A DNA stretch of 64,000 nucleotides from Meiothermus sp. (GTDB taxonomy: Bacteria; Deinococcota; Deinococci; Deinococcales; Thermaceae): positions 248,001 to 312,000 of the forward strand of contig NZ_BPIK01000002.1 of the NCBI RefSeq assembly GCF_026004075.1. The letters run 5' to 3'. Below the pieces are notes generated by a model. That model did not search any database, was not told the origin of the DNA, and worked only from the letters and a program-made list of their open reading frames with translations. Numbering within the stretch: position 1 is the stretch's first letter; each line of letters begins with the position of its first letter. Shown piece after piece: positions 1-8,200 of the stretch. A program made the translations under genes and the position numbers.

Positions 1-1
1 G

Positions 2-319
2 CTGGGCTCGCTGGGGGTGGGGGTGCTGATTTCCACCCTGGCCCGCACCCAGATTCAGGCCGTGTTTGGTACTTTTGCCTACATCCTGCCCACCATTTTT
101 CTTTCGGGGTTCGTATTTCCAGTGGACGGGATGCCCCTTTTCTTTAGGTGGTTGGCGGCGGTGATCCCGGCCCGCTATCTGATTGATGGCACGCGGGGGG
201 TAATGCTCCGGGGCGCGGGCCTCGAGACCCTCTGGGTAGACCTGGTGGCGCTCGTCATTTTCAGCGTGGCCGTGCTGGGTCTGGCCAGCCTGCGCTTTGG
301 CAAACGGCTGGCGGCCTGA
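2..319 (+). CDS. ABC-2 type transporter permease, C-terminal part
   Basis: This is the 3' end of a gene that starts before the window; the frame is open from base 2. The visible ~105 residues carry the family's C-terminal pattern: a glycine-rich helix leading into ISTLARTQ, a hydrophobic segment with FLSGFVFPVDGMP, then IPARYLIDGTRG and a last transmembrane helix ending in a basic tail (RFGKRLAA). The ISTxARTQ and LSGFxFPxxxMP signatures are typical of the YhhJ/YbhR-type ABC-2 permeases, which form the membrane channel of exporters. Substrate unknown. Two envelope genes follow on the same strand. Confidence 0.8.
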   Translation: MGSLGVGVLISTLARTQIQAVFGTFAYILPTIFLSGFVFPVDGMPLFFRWLAAVIPARYLIDGTRGVMLRGAGLETLWVDLVALVIFSVAVLGLASLRFGKRLAA

Positions 320-376
320 GGGGCGCTGGATGGTATCGTTAGCCTGCTCTTTCTGACCGTGAGGAAAAGAACGCTC

Positions 377-1228
377 ATGAAAGGATTTCACCCATACCGA
401 CGTCTCCTGCAACTCGCCCTGGCGGCGGTGGGTCTACAGCTTTCGACCCTCGGCCTTGGGCAGTCCCTCACCTTCGGGCTTTTTGGCCGCCTCTCACCCG
501 ACCACCTGACCCCCACCCTCGAGGCCACCCTCCCGCTGGGCGAGCTGGAGCTACGCGCACGGCTGCAGCGCGATGCGCTGGGCCTGGGGTTGAACGGCGC
601 GCTTGAGCTAAGCGCCCTGGGCCGGCTGAGCTACGGCGCAGGCTTTAGCCTGGGCTTTGCCGGCTGGGGCTTGCAGGCCGGGGCCAGCGCCGTCCTGGGC
701 CCGGTGGCCGCCAGCCTGGAGGCCCTGTACAGCAACACCCCGCGCTCGAGCCTGTGGGTGGGCGACGAGGCCGAAGGCGGGCTGAAGCTGGGGCTGGGCG
801 GGCGCTACCGCCTCGAGCCCCGGCAGACCCTGGGCCTGCAACTGGGCTTCAAAAACAGCCTGGCGGGTATCGCCAGCGGTTCGGGGGAGCTGAGCTATGC
901 CCTGCGACAGGAACAGACCTACACCTTTGGGCTGGGGGTGGACGATTCGCGCCTGTACGGCCTCTTGGGCTGGCGGGGTGAGCTGGACGAGGCCGGGACG
1001 CTGCTCGAGGCCACCCTGCGGGCCGGGCAGCTCAACCGGCTGGAAGCGGCCCTAACCGCGCCTTTAGACGAGGAGCAGCTCAACAATCTTAAGCTGCGCC
1101 TAACCGTGGCCTACCCCTGGGCTGCTACCCTGGGGGTGGAGGCCTACGGCTTCCGCGCCGATGCAAGCTACGAGGGCAGTTTTTCGCTGTGGTTGCGCTA
1201 CCGGCTCAGTTTTGGAGGCAGTGAATGA
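377..1228 (+). CDS. Secreted, probably beta-barrel-like envelope protein, unknown function
   Basis: Not recognised as a named family. I chose the ATG at 377 because it starts a clear signal peptide (basic MKGFHPYRR, then a hydrophobic stretch ending near LGLGQS); a GTG 18 bases upstream is the alternative. The mature part (~255 residues) is rich in Gly, Leu and alternating polar/hydrophobic residues, with short repeats such as LGLGLNGALEL and LGLGGRYRLEP and an aromatic C-terminal end (LWLRYRLSFG). That looks like outer-membrane beta strands, which is inference only. Its stop overlaps the start of the next gene by 4 bp (ATGA), so the two are translationally coupled. With the ABC permease upstream this suggests an envelope transport unit. 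Confidence 0.72.
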   Translation: MKGFHPYRRLLQLALAAVGLQLSTLGLGQSLTFGLFGRLSPDHLTPTLEATLPLGELELRARLQRDALGLGLNGALELSALGRLSYGAGFSLGFAGWGLQAGASAVLGPVAASLEALYSNTPRSSLWVGDEAEGGLKLGLGGRYRLEPRQTLGLQLGFKNSLAGIASGSGELSYALRQEQTYTFGLGVDDSRLYGLLGWRGELDEAGTLLEATLRAGQLNRLEAALTAPLDEEQLNNLKLRLTVAYPWAATLGVEAYGFRADASYEGSFSLWLRYRLSFGGSE

Positions 1229-1878
1229 AAAAACTACTGGCAATCGCCTTCCTATCCCTTGGGCTGGCTACGGCCCAGAGCATCGCCGAAATTACCCGCC
1301 AGGTGCAGGCCAACATGGAACGTTCGCCCTGGGAGGCCACCGTCACGGGCAAGGTGCAGCTACCCGACGGCAGCACCCAGGAGGCCGAGTTCCGGCTCCA
1401 GGTGATTCCGGGCAAGGAGCAGCTCGCCCGGGTCGAGTTCAAAAAACCCGCCGCCCTCGAGGGCAACTTTGTGGTGATCTCGGATAAGGAAGTCTGGAAC
1501 TACCTGTTCCTGACCAACCAGCTCATCATCCAGCCCCGCGCCAAAGCCCGCATCGAAGGCCTGGGCTTCAACCTGACCGACCTCGGCGACTTCGAGGAGC
1601 TTACCCAGCGGGTCACGCTGCGGCTTCTGGGCGAGCAAAACACCCCCGCCGGCCCGGCCTGGCGCATTGGCGGCGCCCCCAAGGACGCCTCGCTGGGCTT
1701 TGCCAGCATGGAAATTCTGGTGCTCAAGTCCGACCCCCGCCCCCTCTCCATCACCCTGCGCGACAGCAGCAACAAGGTGCTGGCCGACCTTAATCTCACC
1801 AACTTCCGCCGGGCCAACCTAACCCCCCAGACCCTGCGCAAACGGCCCGCCGATGCCGAGGTGCTGCGGCGCAACTGA
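1225..1878 (+). CDS. LolA-like outer-membrane lipoprotein-sorting family protein
   Basis: A 217-residue protein with a signal peptide (MKKLLAIAFLSLGLATAQ). The mature part begins with a helix (SIAEITRQVQANMERS) and continues as an antiparallel sheet with the pattern ARVEFKKPAALEGNFVVISDKEVWNYL, as in the LolA/LolB lipoprotein-carrier superfamily. Members are periplasmic and bind lipid or lipoprotein acyl chains. The start lies inside the stop of the preceding envelope gene, so the two probably act together. It is not necessarily the true LolA: Deinococcus-Thermus bacteria use several paralogues, often beside ABC transporters. The family call is fairly safe; the cargo is unknown. Confidence 0.75.
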   Translation: MKKLLAIAFLSLGLATAQSIAEITRQVQANMERSPWEATVTGKVQLPDGSTQEAEFRLQVIPGKEQLARVEFKKPAALEGNFVVISDKEVWNYLFLTNQLIIQPRAKARIEGLGFNLTDLGDFEELTQRVTLRLLGEQNTPAGPAWRIGGAPKDASLGFASMEILVLKSDPRPLSITLRDSSNKVLADLNLTNFRRANLTPQTLRKRPADAEVLRRN

Positions 1879-2000
1879 ACTGGGATTGCAACCTTTGCCC
1901 ATCTTTACCTGAGCCTAGGGCACTCTGGCTGGAGTGGAGTGGACTCGAGGGCAGGGGTAATTTCCCTCACTGTGCTAATGCAATGCTTCTTCGCAGTTCA

Positions 2001-2070
2001 GCACAACAGTGAGGTTCAAGCGCGGCACGTAGCGAAGCAGAGCGGCGTCGCCTGCAACCCGTTGTTATGC
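2001..2070 (-). other. attC-like recombination site (candidate)
   Basis: A 70-nt imperfect palindrome lies 13 nt after the stop of the DUF262 gene. On the minus strand it begins GCATAAC and ends GTTGTGC. Between them are inner arms of the GGTTGCAGGCGACGCCGCT / GGTTCAAGCGCGGC kind, which fold back on each other. This is the size, position and symmetry of an integron attC site. The core boxes fit RYYYAAC/GTTRRRY only partly: the AAC and GTT are right, but one R/Y position is off in each. On the other side, GTTAAAC, a perfect GTTRRRY box, sits 4 nt before the gene's ATG. No integrase gene is in the window. Confidence 0.35.
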
Positions 2071-3686
2071 CGCCCCTTTTGATCAACTGGGGTTACCCTG
2101 CTCCAGAATCTCAGGGTCTACGACTCGCTTTGCCGATTTCCATATTTCTTCCCTTCGTTTCTGCCGAAATGCATCAAAGGTAACTGCATCGAATTTCAGT
2201 AATAGCGGATTGTCGGCATATTCAGAAACAAGCAAGTGTTTATCAATCGGGATGCCTTGTTGTTTTAGGCGATTGAAATACGATTCGGGAAGTTCGGCTC
2301 GCTTGCGAATGTTGTCTGTTGCGCCTACAAAACGCAAGTTGCCTATGTCGTTTATCTCTGTGCTTCCATATCCTAAACGATTTCTGAGCATGTATTGCGG
2401 GTAGATGTGGTCTATGTGCGGCTCGTTGCCTTTATATGCCACATCAAATGGCGAGTTGCCCCAACGGTCACAATAGACAATGTTCAAAATTATTGCCCGC
2501 AGACGGTTCTCCGACAAGTGCGACTCCTGCAATTCCACAGAATAGCCGTGAGACATACCAAAGTATTTCTTTATCTCGCTCAAGGGAAAAGCACCACCAT
2601 TATCCTTGCCTACGACAGAATGCAAGGTGTTCAAAATTGAGTCGGTGGAACTTCTATACCAGTTGAACAGTTGCGCTTTGTGATAATAAGCCGCCATAAG
2701 TAAGCGATTCGCTTCATTCGGTTGAGGGTTGTGAAAAAGGAAGTCGAAAACAGGTATCAGGGCGTTGTAACTACGAACCAGCTTGTCAGAAAACATGCGT
2801 ATATCGTGTACGATAAAATCGCGTAACTGCTGAAAGGCTTTTTCAGCTCTATCCCACGTTTGCTCAATATGCTGTATGAGCGTTTCACCACGCGCGCCAT
2901 AGAATTTCTCTTTCTGTATTTCAGCACCTTCACCATGAGCGAGCAGGAGACATTTAAGAACAAAATCGCTGTCAATACCGAGTTTCCCGCCGTTAAGAAG
3001 GTTTACAACTTGCTCAACGCGTTCTTCAATGTCATCCCAGCCTTCTTTCATCGCCGCGAACATCAAATCGCCGGCTGTAAGTTTTGTCCCGCCCGAATTG
3101 ACGCGGACGAAAATCTCAAGGATTCGGCGGTATGGGTATTGTTTTGCAACACCGTCCAGTTCATCAACCCAAAAATGCTTATCATGATTCAAGATTGAGT
3201 GAAGTTGTTGCAGGTTAGCCCTTACACGCCGCTCGCGTAACCTTCGCTTCTCGGTTTCTTCCTGAAGTTTGTCTTCAAGTAAATCGTTTATCTCGTCCGC
3301 AATGTTCAGCGGATTGCCATTCGCATACTTTTCTGTTAGGTCGCGGACACGGAAAAACGGCAACTCTAGTGGCTGAGCACTGAATATCAACTTGTGTAAA
3401 ACGTCGCCGTTATCAACTTCTACATCACCCGCCGTGATGTCGAAATATGCTTCTTCGATTGCGTTTGAATCATCGTGTATTCCACCACGAAAAATCGCGT
3501 GCAGCGTTTGTAGGCGTTGTTGTCCATCAAGTACAAAAACCTTTTCGATACCCGCCGCAGAGCGATTCATGTCGTAAAGCGTAGACAAATCAGCGTCGAA
3601 ATCAATCACTGGCATGAAGCGTCGAGCGCGTATTTCCTCTTTTGTGCGCCAAAACAGAAAAGTCTGTATTGGATATTCACGCATTA

Positions 3687-4551
3687 GAATCTACAAACCA
3701 CCTTACCCAAATCAGGCACTGCAGTTATGTTTAGAGCATGAACCGCCGTGCTTACCCATCGGACGTCCGTGATGAGGAATGGGCTCTGGTGCTGCCCTAT
3801 TTGACCCTCGCCCCGCTGGAAGCACCCCAGCGCAAGTACGACCTGCGCGAAGTGTTCAACGCCCTGCGCTGGATGGTTCGAACCGGTGCTCAGTGGGACT
3901 ACCTGCCCCACGACTTCCCACCCCCCCATATCGTTCAGGCGCAAGCCTACCGCTGGATGAACCGGGGGGTCTTCGAAGACCTGGTACACGACCTGCGCAT
4001 GACCCTGCGAATGCTCCAGGGCAAAGCCGCCCATCCCAGCGCTGCCATCTACGATGCTCGCACCCTACAGTCCACCCCGCAAAGTGGGGAGCGGGCCGGA
4101 TACGATGGGTACAAACGACGCAAGGGAAGCAAAGTTCACCTGGCGGTAGATACCCTGGGGCATCTGCTGGCCCTGGTAGTAACGGCGGCCAGTGAACAGG
4201 AACGGGCCCAGGTGGGAGCCCTCAGTCAACAGGTGCAGGAAGTGACGGGGGAGCAGGTGGAAGTGGCCTTTGTGGATCAGGGTTACACTGGGGAGGAAGC
4301 GGCACAAGCGGCAGAGGCGGAAGGCATCGCCCTGTGTGTGGTCAAGGTGGAAGGGGCCAAACGAGGATTCGTGCTGCTGCCGAAGCGTTGGGTGGTGGAA
4401 CGTTCGTTTGCCTGGACATCCCGGTTTCGCAGGCTGGCGCGAGACTATGAGCGGCTGGCTGAGACCTTGCGAGGTTGGCACTGGTTGGCTTTTTCGATTC
4501 TGATGACAGCGAAAACTGTGGAGCTTTTACGAACAGCTAGTTAGCAGGCTC
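3687..4551 (+). mobile_element. IS5-family (IS427-like) insertion sequence, copy 1
   Basis: An 865-bp element flanked by TA target duplications (3685-3686 and 4552-4553). The terminal inverted repeats are imperfect: left GAATCTACAAAC, right (inverted) GAGCCTGCTAAC, 8 of 12 identical. It encodes one transposase. I set the ends by comparing three full copies in this window (also 20808-21672 inverted and 36287-37151). It interrupts a DUF262 gene, and that gene becomes open again when the IS is excised in silico. The TA duplication and single-frame DDE transposase fit the IS427 subgroup. Copy 1 and the copy at 36287 look identical along their whole length. Confidence 0.93.
3738..4544 (+). CDS. 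IS5-family transposase (IS427 group)
   Basis: A 268-residue DDE transposase that catalyses cut-and-paste movement of its element. The N-terminal ~100 residues form the DNA-binding part ([10 protein letters not shown], then [13 protein letters not shown]). The catalytic triad is visible as D106 (YDARTLQS), D180 (FVDQGYTG) and E221 (WVVERSFAW), the last within the usual Y/R-rich helix ([10 protein letters not shown]). The frame is intact and the protein is identical to that of the copy at 36338, so the element was probably active recently. It stops 7 bases before the right end of the element. Confidence 0.95.
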   Translation: MNRRAYPSDVRDEEWALVLPYLTLAPLEAPQRKYDLREVFNALRWMVRTGAQWDYLPHDFPPPHIVQAQAYRWMNRGVFEDLVHDLRMTLRMLQGKAAHPSAAIYDARTLQSTPQSGERAGYDGYKRRKGSKVHLAVDTLGHLLALVVTAASEQERAQVGALSQQVQEVTGEQVEVAFVDQGYTGEEAAQAAEAEGIALCVVKVEGAKRGFVLLPKRWVVERSFAWTSRFRRLARDYERLAETLRGWHWLAFSILMTAKTVELLRTAS

Positions 4552-4906
4552 TAGGCTGTCGAACAGCTTGCCCATTTGTTCTCTCTCCCACACAAAAGGA
4601 CGTTGAATGTGCGGGAGTAATATGCGATGAGCGTCAATGTCTTCAAGAAGCCTAAAAAGTGAGCGAGGTGTATAACTCATTGACGTTTAACTCCGATGGA
4701 AGTGGCACAACTAGTAACTATACCGCAAGTTTATCTGCTTCCTGATGTAGGCTTCTTTCATTCAAATATCCCTCCTTTTCTAGCTTGGTACAGGTAGGTA
4801 TCCAGGGTTCGTCTTTCGGCCTAGGTTTATAGGTTCCGGCTACTTTGGAGTCAGATTTTATCCCATTTTCCCGCCTTCACAAGCCCCAAATGCACCCCAA
4901 CCCCTG

Positions 4907-4912
4907 TATCCT
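4907..4912 (+). promoter_or_regulatory. -10 box of a leaderless promoter (TATCCT)
   Basis: TATCCT ends 6 nt before the ATG of the methyltransferase gene, so transcription would start at or next to the start codon. No Shine-Dalgarno sequence precedes the ATG. No convincing -35 box was found. Confidence 0.45.
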
Positions 4913-4918
4913 GAAGCC

Positions 4919-5374
4919 ATGCGCCTGGGCGAGCGGGGCGAGGGGTATGTGGTGGGGCAGTTTGCCCTGCTGGGCCTGCTGGTGCTGGCTTTGTGGGTTA
5001 CGCCTTCCTTTAGCCCGCCCTGGCTGGGGGGGCTGGGGCGGGGGCTGGCCTGGGTGGGGCTGGGGGTGCTGCTGCTGGCGGCCTGGCAACTGGGCCGCAA
5101 CCTGACTGCTCTGCCCAAACCCAGGCCGGGGGGCTACCTGGTGCAGCAGGGGCTCTACCGGGTGGTGCGGCATCCCATCTACTGCGGGGTGCTGCTGTGG
5201 GCGCTGGGCAGCAGCCTGGCCCACCTGAACCTCTGGACGCTTCTGTTGTGCGGGCTGCTGTTTGTCTGGCTCGACCGCAAGGCCAGCCTCGAGGAAACCT
5301 GGCTTCAAGAGCGCTTCCCCGAGTACAGCGCCTACCGCCAGCGGGTCAAAAAGCTGATTCCCTGGGTCTACTAG
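4919..5374 (+). CDS. ICMT/PEMT-family membrane methyltransferase
   Basis: A 151-residue integral membrane protein with about four hydrophobic segments. Its central signature GLYRVVRHPIYCG, followed by a long helix and a C-terminal EETWLQERFPEYSAYRQRVKKLIP, is the hallmark of the isoprenylcysteine O-methyltransferase/phospholipid methyltransferase family. These enzymes bind S-adenosylmethionine through the RHPxY region and the E-E motif. The natural substrate of the bacterial members is generally not known. It appears to be a single-gene unit with a leaderless promoter. It ends at a strong hairpin shared with the convergent HAD gene. Confidence 0.85.
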   Translation: MRLGERGEGYVVGQFALLGLLVLALWVTPSFSPPWLGGLGRGLAWVGLGVLLLAAWQLGRNLTALPKPRPGGYLVQQGLYRVVRHPIYCGVLLWALGSSLAHLNLWTLLLCGLLFVWLDRKASLEETWLQERFPEYSAYRQRVKKLIPWVY

Positions 5375-5377
5375 ATA

Positions 5378-5416
5378 CCCCACGGGAAGCCACGCCTGTT
5401 TGCGCTTCCCGCGGGG
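5378..5416. terminator. Hairpin between convergent genes
   Basis: A 13-bp stem with one mismatch (CCCCACGGGAAGC pairing with GCTTCCCGCGGGG) around a 13-nt loop lies between two converging genes. It has no long T-run, so it may work as a bidirectional, partly factor-dependent terminator. Confidence 0.5.
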
Positions 5417-5450
5417 GCCCCAGGTCGAGAAAAAATCGGCGGTAGGGGGC

Positions 5451-6101
5451 TTAGCCCAGCGCCCGCAGCCAGTCCCACAGGCGCGGGTCGGTGTAGTCGG
5501 GGATGCACAAAAAAGCCCCCGCCTGGGCCAGGGCCTCGGGTGGGTGGCCGGTGGTGAGGGCCACGGTGGGGATGCCGGCCCCCACCGCCGAGCGCACCCC
5601 GGAGGGGGAGTCCTCGAAGGCCAGGGCCTCCTGGGGGGCGAGGTTTAGGTGCTGCAGGGCCGTTTGGTAGGGCAGCGGGTCGGGCTTGCCGGCGGGCAGG
5701 TCTTCGGACAGGACGATGGGGTCGAACATTAGCCCCAGCCGCTTTAGCAGGTAGTGGGCGTTCTCCCTGGGGGCGTTGCTCACCAGAGCCTGGCGCAAAC
5801 CCTGGCTTTGGGCCCAGTCCCACAGCGCCTTTAGGCCGGGCAGGGGTTGCACCTCGGAGGCCAGCTCGCGGAAGCGGGCCTCTTTTTGCTCGAGGAAGGC
5901 CGCACCCTGGGCCTGGGAAAGCTGGGGCAAGAGGCGCGCTACAATCTCGGGGTTGAGGCCGCCGCTGATCTGGGTCTGGTAGAAGTGGTGATCGCCCTGG
6001 ATGCCGTAGCGGGCTAGGCCCTCGAGCCAGGCCTGCTCGTGCAGGCGGTCGGTGTCGGCCAGGGTGCCGTCAAGGTCGAAGAGCAGGGCCCTCAGCTTCA
6101 C
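5451..6101 (-). CDS. HAD-superfamily subfamily IA phosphatase (beta-phosphoglucomutase/phosphatase type)
   Basis: A 216-residue HAD hydrolase with all four motifs. Motif I is DLDGTLAD near residue 9 (Asp nucleophile). Motif II is the Ser of VSNAPR, motif III is the Lys of AGKPDP, and motif IV is EDSPSG, whose acidic residue binds Mg. The cap helices after motif I (LHEQAWLEGLARYG) put it in subfamily IA, with beta-phosphoglucomutase- and sugar-phosphatase-like enzymes. The exact phosphate ester cannot be told from sequence. Its start lies 32 bp inside the end of the upstream MFS transporter gene, so the two form an operon. Confidence 0.88.
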   Translation of the reverse strand: MKLRALLFDLDGTLADTDRLHEQAWLEGLARYGIQGDHHFYQTQISGGLNPEIVARLLPQLSQAQGAAFLEQKEARFRELASEVQPLPGLKALWDWAQSQGLRQALVSNAPRENAHYLLKRLGLMFDPIVLSEDLPAGKPDPLPYQTALQHLNLAPQEALAFEDSPSGVRSAVGAGIPTVALTTGHPPEALAQAGAFLCIPDYTDPRLWDWLRALG

Positions 6102-7173
6102 TTTTCCTCCAGAGCAGGTAGGTCATGCCGGCCATCCAGGCCACCACCAAGAGCATACCGGGGGCCAGCGCCGCCTTGGGTAGCAGGGCAAATCCCGCCG
6201 GAACCAGGTTGCTGCCCACCGCCGCCGCATAGAACAGAAAAGCCAGCCCACGGTAGCCAAGGTATCTCTCGGTAAAGGCATAGAGGGTGGGAAAGGTGGG
6301 GGCCACCCAGAACCCTACCAGCGGAAAAACCCAGGCCAAAGGGGGCGCGAAGTAGCACAGCGCCACCAGCAGCGCCGCCAGGTGCAGCCCCACCAGCCGG
6401 GCCAGGGGGTTGGCGGCTACGAAGTCGGCCAGGAGCCAGCGGCCCAGGGTCAGGCTCACCCAGTACAGCGAGAGCAGCACCCCCACCCAGCGGGGGTCGT
6501 AGCCCAGGTGGCGCAGGTAGAGGCCGGAGAAGCTCGAGACCACCAGCTCCACCGCCACATACGAGACCGCCGCCAGCAGCACAAAGGGCAGCAAGCCCGC
6601 AGGTGTATGGGTTGCTTCGGAGTGGGGACGTGCCCGCGTCGCGGGGGCTTTCCACAACAGGCCCGCCGCCACCAGGGCCACCAGCGCCAGCACCGCGTAG
6701 CCCATGCGCCAGCCCAGCCCCACCATCAGCAAGGGGGCCAGCACCGCTCCTACCCCAAAAGCCGTGTTGATGCGGTAGAGCACGGCCAACTGGCCCTTGG
6801 GGTAGAGCTCGAGGGGCAGGGCGTTGCAGTGGAAGTTGACCACCGCCACCCCCAGGCCCAGCAGCAAAGCCGCCCCAAAGACCCCGCTCATCTGGGGGGT
6901 CAGGGCCATTAACAGCAGGCCCAGCCCCTCAACCAGCAGGGCCAGGGCCAGCCAGGGGTGGCGCCGGCGCAGGCGGCTGCCCAGAAAAATGCCCAGCAAG
7001 GCCCCCACAAAAAAAAGGTTGAAGTACCAGGCCAGTTCGGGGCCCACGCCAAACCCGGCCTGCCACTGGGGAATGGCCGCCCCCACCGCCGCCCCAATGG
7101 CCCCGGTCATGAACAGCCCAAGGGCGCTGCCCCAGGTCAGGCGCAAACGTTGGGCGTTGGTTACCGGGTTCAT
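6070..7173 (-). CDS. Major facilitator superfamily transporter
   Basis: A 367-residue polytopic protein with 11-12 predicted hydrophobic helices. It has the MFS loop 2-3 signature in compact form (GSRLRRRHPWLA) and a central basic loop (ATRARPHSEATH) between the two six-helix halves. Early TM segments are rich in Gly/Ala (TGAIGAAVGAAIPQW), as in sugar or drug MFS proteins. Substrate is unknown. The coupled downstream HAD phosphatase might suggest a sugar or sugar phosphate, but that is only context. The ATG at 7173 starts just downstream of the tRNA terminator. Confidence 0.83.
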   Translation of the reverse strand: MNPVTNAQRLRLTWGSALGLFMTGAIGAAVGAAIPQWQAGFGVGPELAWYFNLFFVGALLGIFLGSRLRRRHPWLALALLVEGLGLLLMALTPQMSGVFGAALLLGLGVAVVNFHCNALPLELYPKGQLAVLYRINTAFGVGAVLAPLLMVGLGWRMGYAVLALVALVAAGLLWKAPATRARPHSEATHTPAGLLPFVLLAAVSYVAVELVVSSFSGLYLRHLGYDPRWVGVLLSLYWVSLTLGRWLLADFVAANPLARLVGLHLAALLVALCYFAPPLAWVFPLVGFWVAPTFPTLYAFTERYLGYRGLAFLFYAAAVGSNLVPAGFALLPKAALAPGMLLVVAWMAGMTYLLWRKSEAEGPALRP

Positions 7174-7193
7174 GGGTGGGCTCTCACAAAGCT

Positions 7194-7217
7194 AAAACCC
7201 CCGGTGCAAACCGAGGG
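7194..7217 (-). terminator. Rho-independent terminator of the tRNA operon
   Basis: On the minus strand a 7-bp stem (CCCTCGG / CCGGGGG, one G-U pair) with loop TTTGCA is followed by TTTT, 4 nt after the CCA end of tRNA-Glu. Confidence 0.6.
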
Positions 7218-7221
7218 CTGT

Positions 7222-7296
7222 TGGTGACCCCAAGGGGATTCGAACCCCTGCCGCCGCCTTGAAAGGGCGGTGACCTAACCGCTAGTCGATGGGGCC
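7222..7296 (-). tRNA. tRNA-Glu (anticodon TTC)
   Basis: A 75-nt cloverleaf including an encoded CCA end. The acceptor stem is GGCCCCA with TGGGGTC, the anticodon loop is CTTTCAA (anticodon TTC), and the T arm contains GGTTCGAATCC. It is transcribed from the minus strand as the second gene after tRNA-Gln. Confidence 0.95.
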
Positions 7297-7362
7297 GGGT
7301 TGGGTTTATCCCGGAGGTACTGCCCTGCACCTAGGTCGGGGTGCAGCCCTTCGAGATAAATC

Positions 7363-7436
7363 TGGCTGGGGCACGTGGATTCGAACCACGATTGACGGAG
7401 CCAGAATCCGTAGTCCTGCCGTTAGACGATGCCCCA
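7363..7436 (-). tRNA. tRNA-Gln (anticodon CTG)
   Basis: A 74-nt cloverleaf with encoded CCA. The acceptor stem is TGGGGCA with TGCCCCA, the anticodon loop is TTCTGGC (anticodon CTG, reading CAG), and the T arm is GTGGTTCGAATCCAC. It is first in the two-tRNA minus-strand unit. Its promoter is just upstream, and a protein gene diverges on the other strand. Confidence 0.95.
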
Positions 7437-7466
7437 ACAGGGAGCCTGTTCGAGCAGGCAACGGGT

Positions 7467-7495
7467 ATGGTACAAGATGACCCGGTTTTTGGCAA
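7467..7495 (-). promoter_or_regulatory. Promoter of the tRNA-Gln/tRNA-Glu unit
   Basis: On the minus strand TTGCCA and TACCAT are separated by exactly 17 nt, a good sigma-70-type match. The -10 box lies 30 nt before the mature tRNA-Gln 5' end. A TATAAT for the divergent gene lies at 7505-7510. Confidence 0.65.
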
Positions 7496-7558
7496 GCCCT
7501 TCACTATAATCATTCCCAGGCTGGGGCTTTCCGGCCTGAACCCAGCGTGGGAGGACAA

Positions 7559-8188
7559 TTGGACAGAACCGCACAAAAAATCATCGAGGCCCTGTCCCAG
7601 GTGGTCTCGCCCCTGGCAGCCAGCAGCCTGCTCAAACGGGCGCTGGGGGGGCAGTCGCCCGAGGCACTGGAGCCGCAGCGCTGGGCCGAGCTGATCGAGG
7701 GGCCGTTGCAGCAGGAGCTTAAAGGAATCCTGCCGATGAGCGGTCTTTTGCCCGAGCTACAACAGCTGGCGCAGCAGCTCAAGGCCCAGCCTCAAAGCTC
7801 TCAGCGGGCGCAGGCCCCCACCATCGAGGCCACCGACCTCACCGAGTACGTAAATCTGCAAAGCGAGCAGGATCGCCACAACCTGGTGCTGGAGATGGCC
7901 CGCCGCGAGGGGACGCTGGCGGTGGTGCTGGATTCTGGTTATGGACAGGAATACCGTCTGGGAACCCATAAAGAAAACCTGGTGGGCCTGCTCTCAATCG
8001 CGCATCGGTTACTTGACCGTAAAGGGCGCTACCGGGTGTTTTACACTGTGTTCAGGGAAGCCCAGCTGGTGCTGCGCCCGTTAGGCCAAGGCTATCTGGC
8101 TGTGCTCACACGCAATGAGGCCAATCTGGGGCAACTGTTATATCGAATGGGCAAAATTGAAGCCCTCCAGATGGGCGCCGAGCAATAG
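7559..8188 (+). CDS. Conserved protein with a roadblock/LC7-like C-terminal region, function unknown
   Basis: I place the start at the TTG at 7559, because GGAGGA ends 4 nt before it; an in-frame GTG at 7547 overlaps that Shine-Dalgarno and is less likely. The ~209-residue protein has no signal peptide or membrane helix. The first ~105 residues are helical (KIIEALSQVVSPLAASSLL). The rest alternates strands and helices: LAVVLDSGYGQEYRL, then LLSIAHRLLDRK, then YLAVLTRNEANLGQLLYRM. This resembles the roadblock/LC7 (MglB-like) fold seen in small-GTPase regulators, by pattern only. The next gene follows after 12 bp, so the two form a unit. Confidence 0.7.
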   Translation: MDRTAQKIIEALSQVVSPLAASSLLKRALGGQSPEALEPQRWAELIEGPLQQELKGILPMSGLLPELQQLAQQLKAQPQSSQRAQAPTIEATDLTEYVNLQSEQDRHNLVLEMARREGTLAVVLDSGYGQEYRLGTHKENLVGLLSIAHRLLDRKGRYRVFYTVFREAQLVLRPLGQGYLAVLTRNEANLGQLLYRMGKIEALQMGAEQ

Positions 8189-8200
8189 GAGGTTATGACC

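Larger units (their letters stand above)
2083..4680 (-). pseudogene. GmrSD-like DUF262-DUF1524 protein, split by an IS
   Basis: Two coding pieces, 2083-3684 and 4554-4680, are separated by an 865-bp IS. Removing the IS and one TA target copy joins LFDSL directly to MREYPIQTFLFW and restores one open frame of about 576 codons. The restored protein has the DUF262 N-terminus (LLPHIQRPFVW, PIQTFLFWR, then the ParB-like DGQQR motif at ~96-100). It also has a DUF1524 His-Me-finger end with HIDHIYP at ~466-472. This fusion is the layout of GmrSD-type modification-dependent (type IV) restriction enzymes, so a defence role is likely. The gene is clearly AT-richer than its surroundings and contains no CTCGAG, both signs of transfer. 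An attC-like site follows the stop. Confidence 0.87.

Noticed and set aside
4681-4760. A complete second attC site in front of the DUF262 gene
   Set aside because: GTTAAAC is present, but no matching left core box or hairpin could be found within 140 nt upstream.
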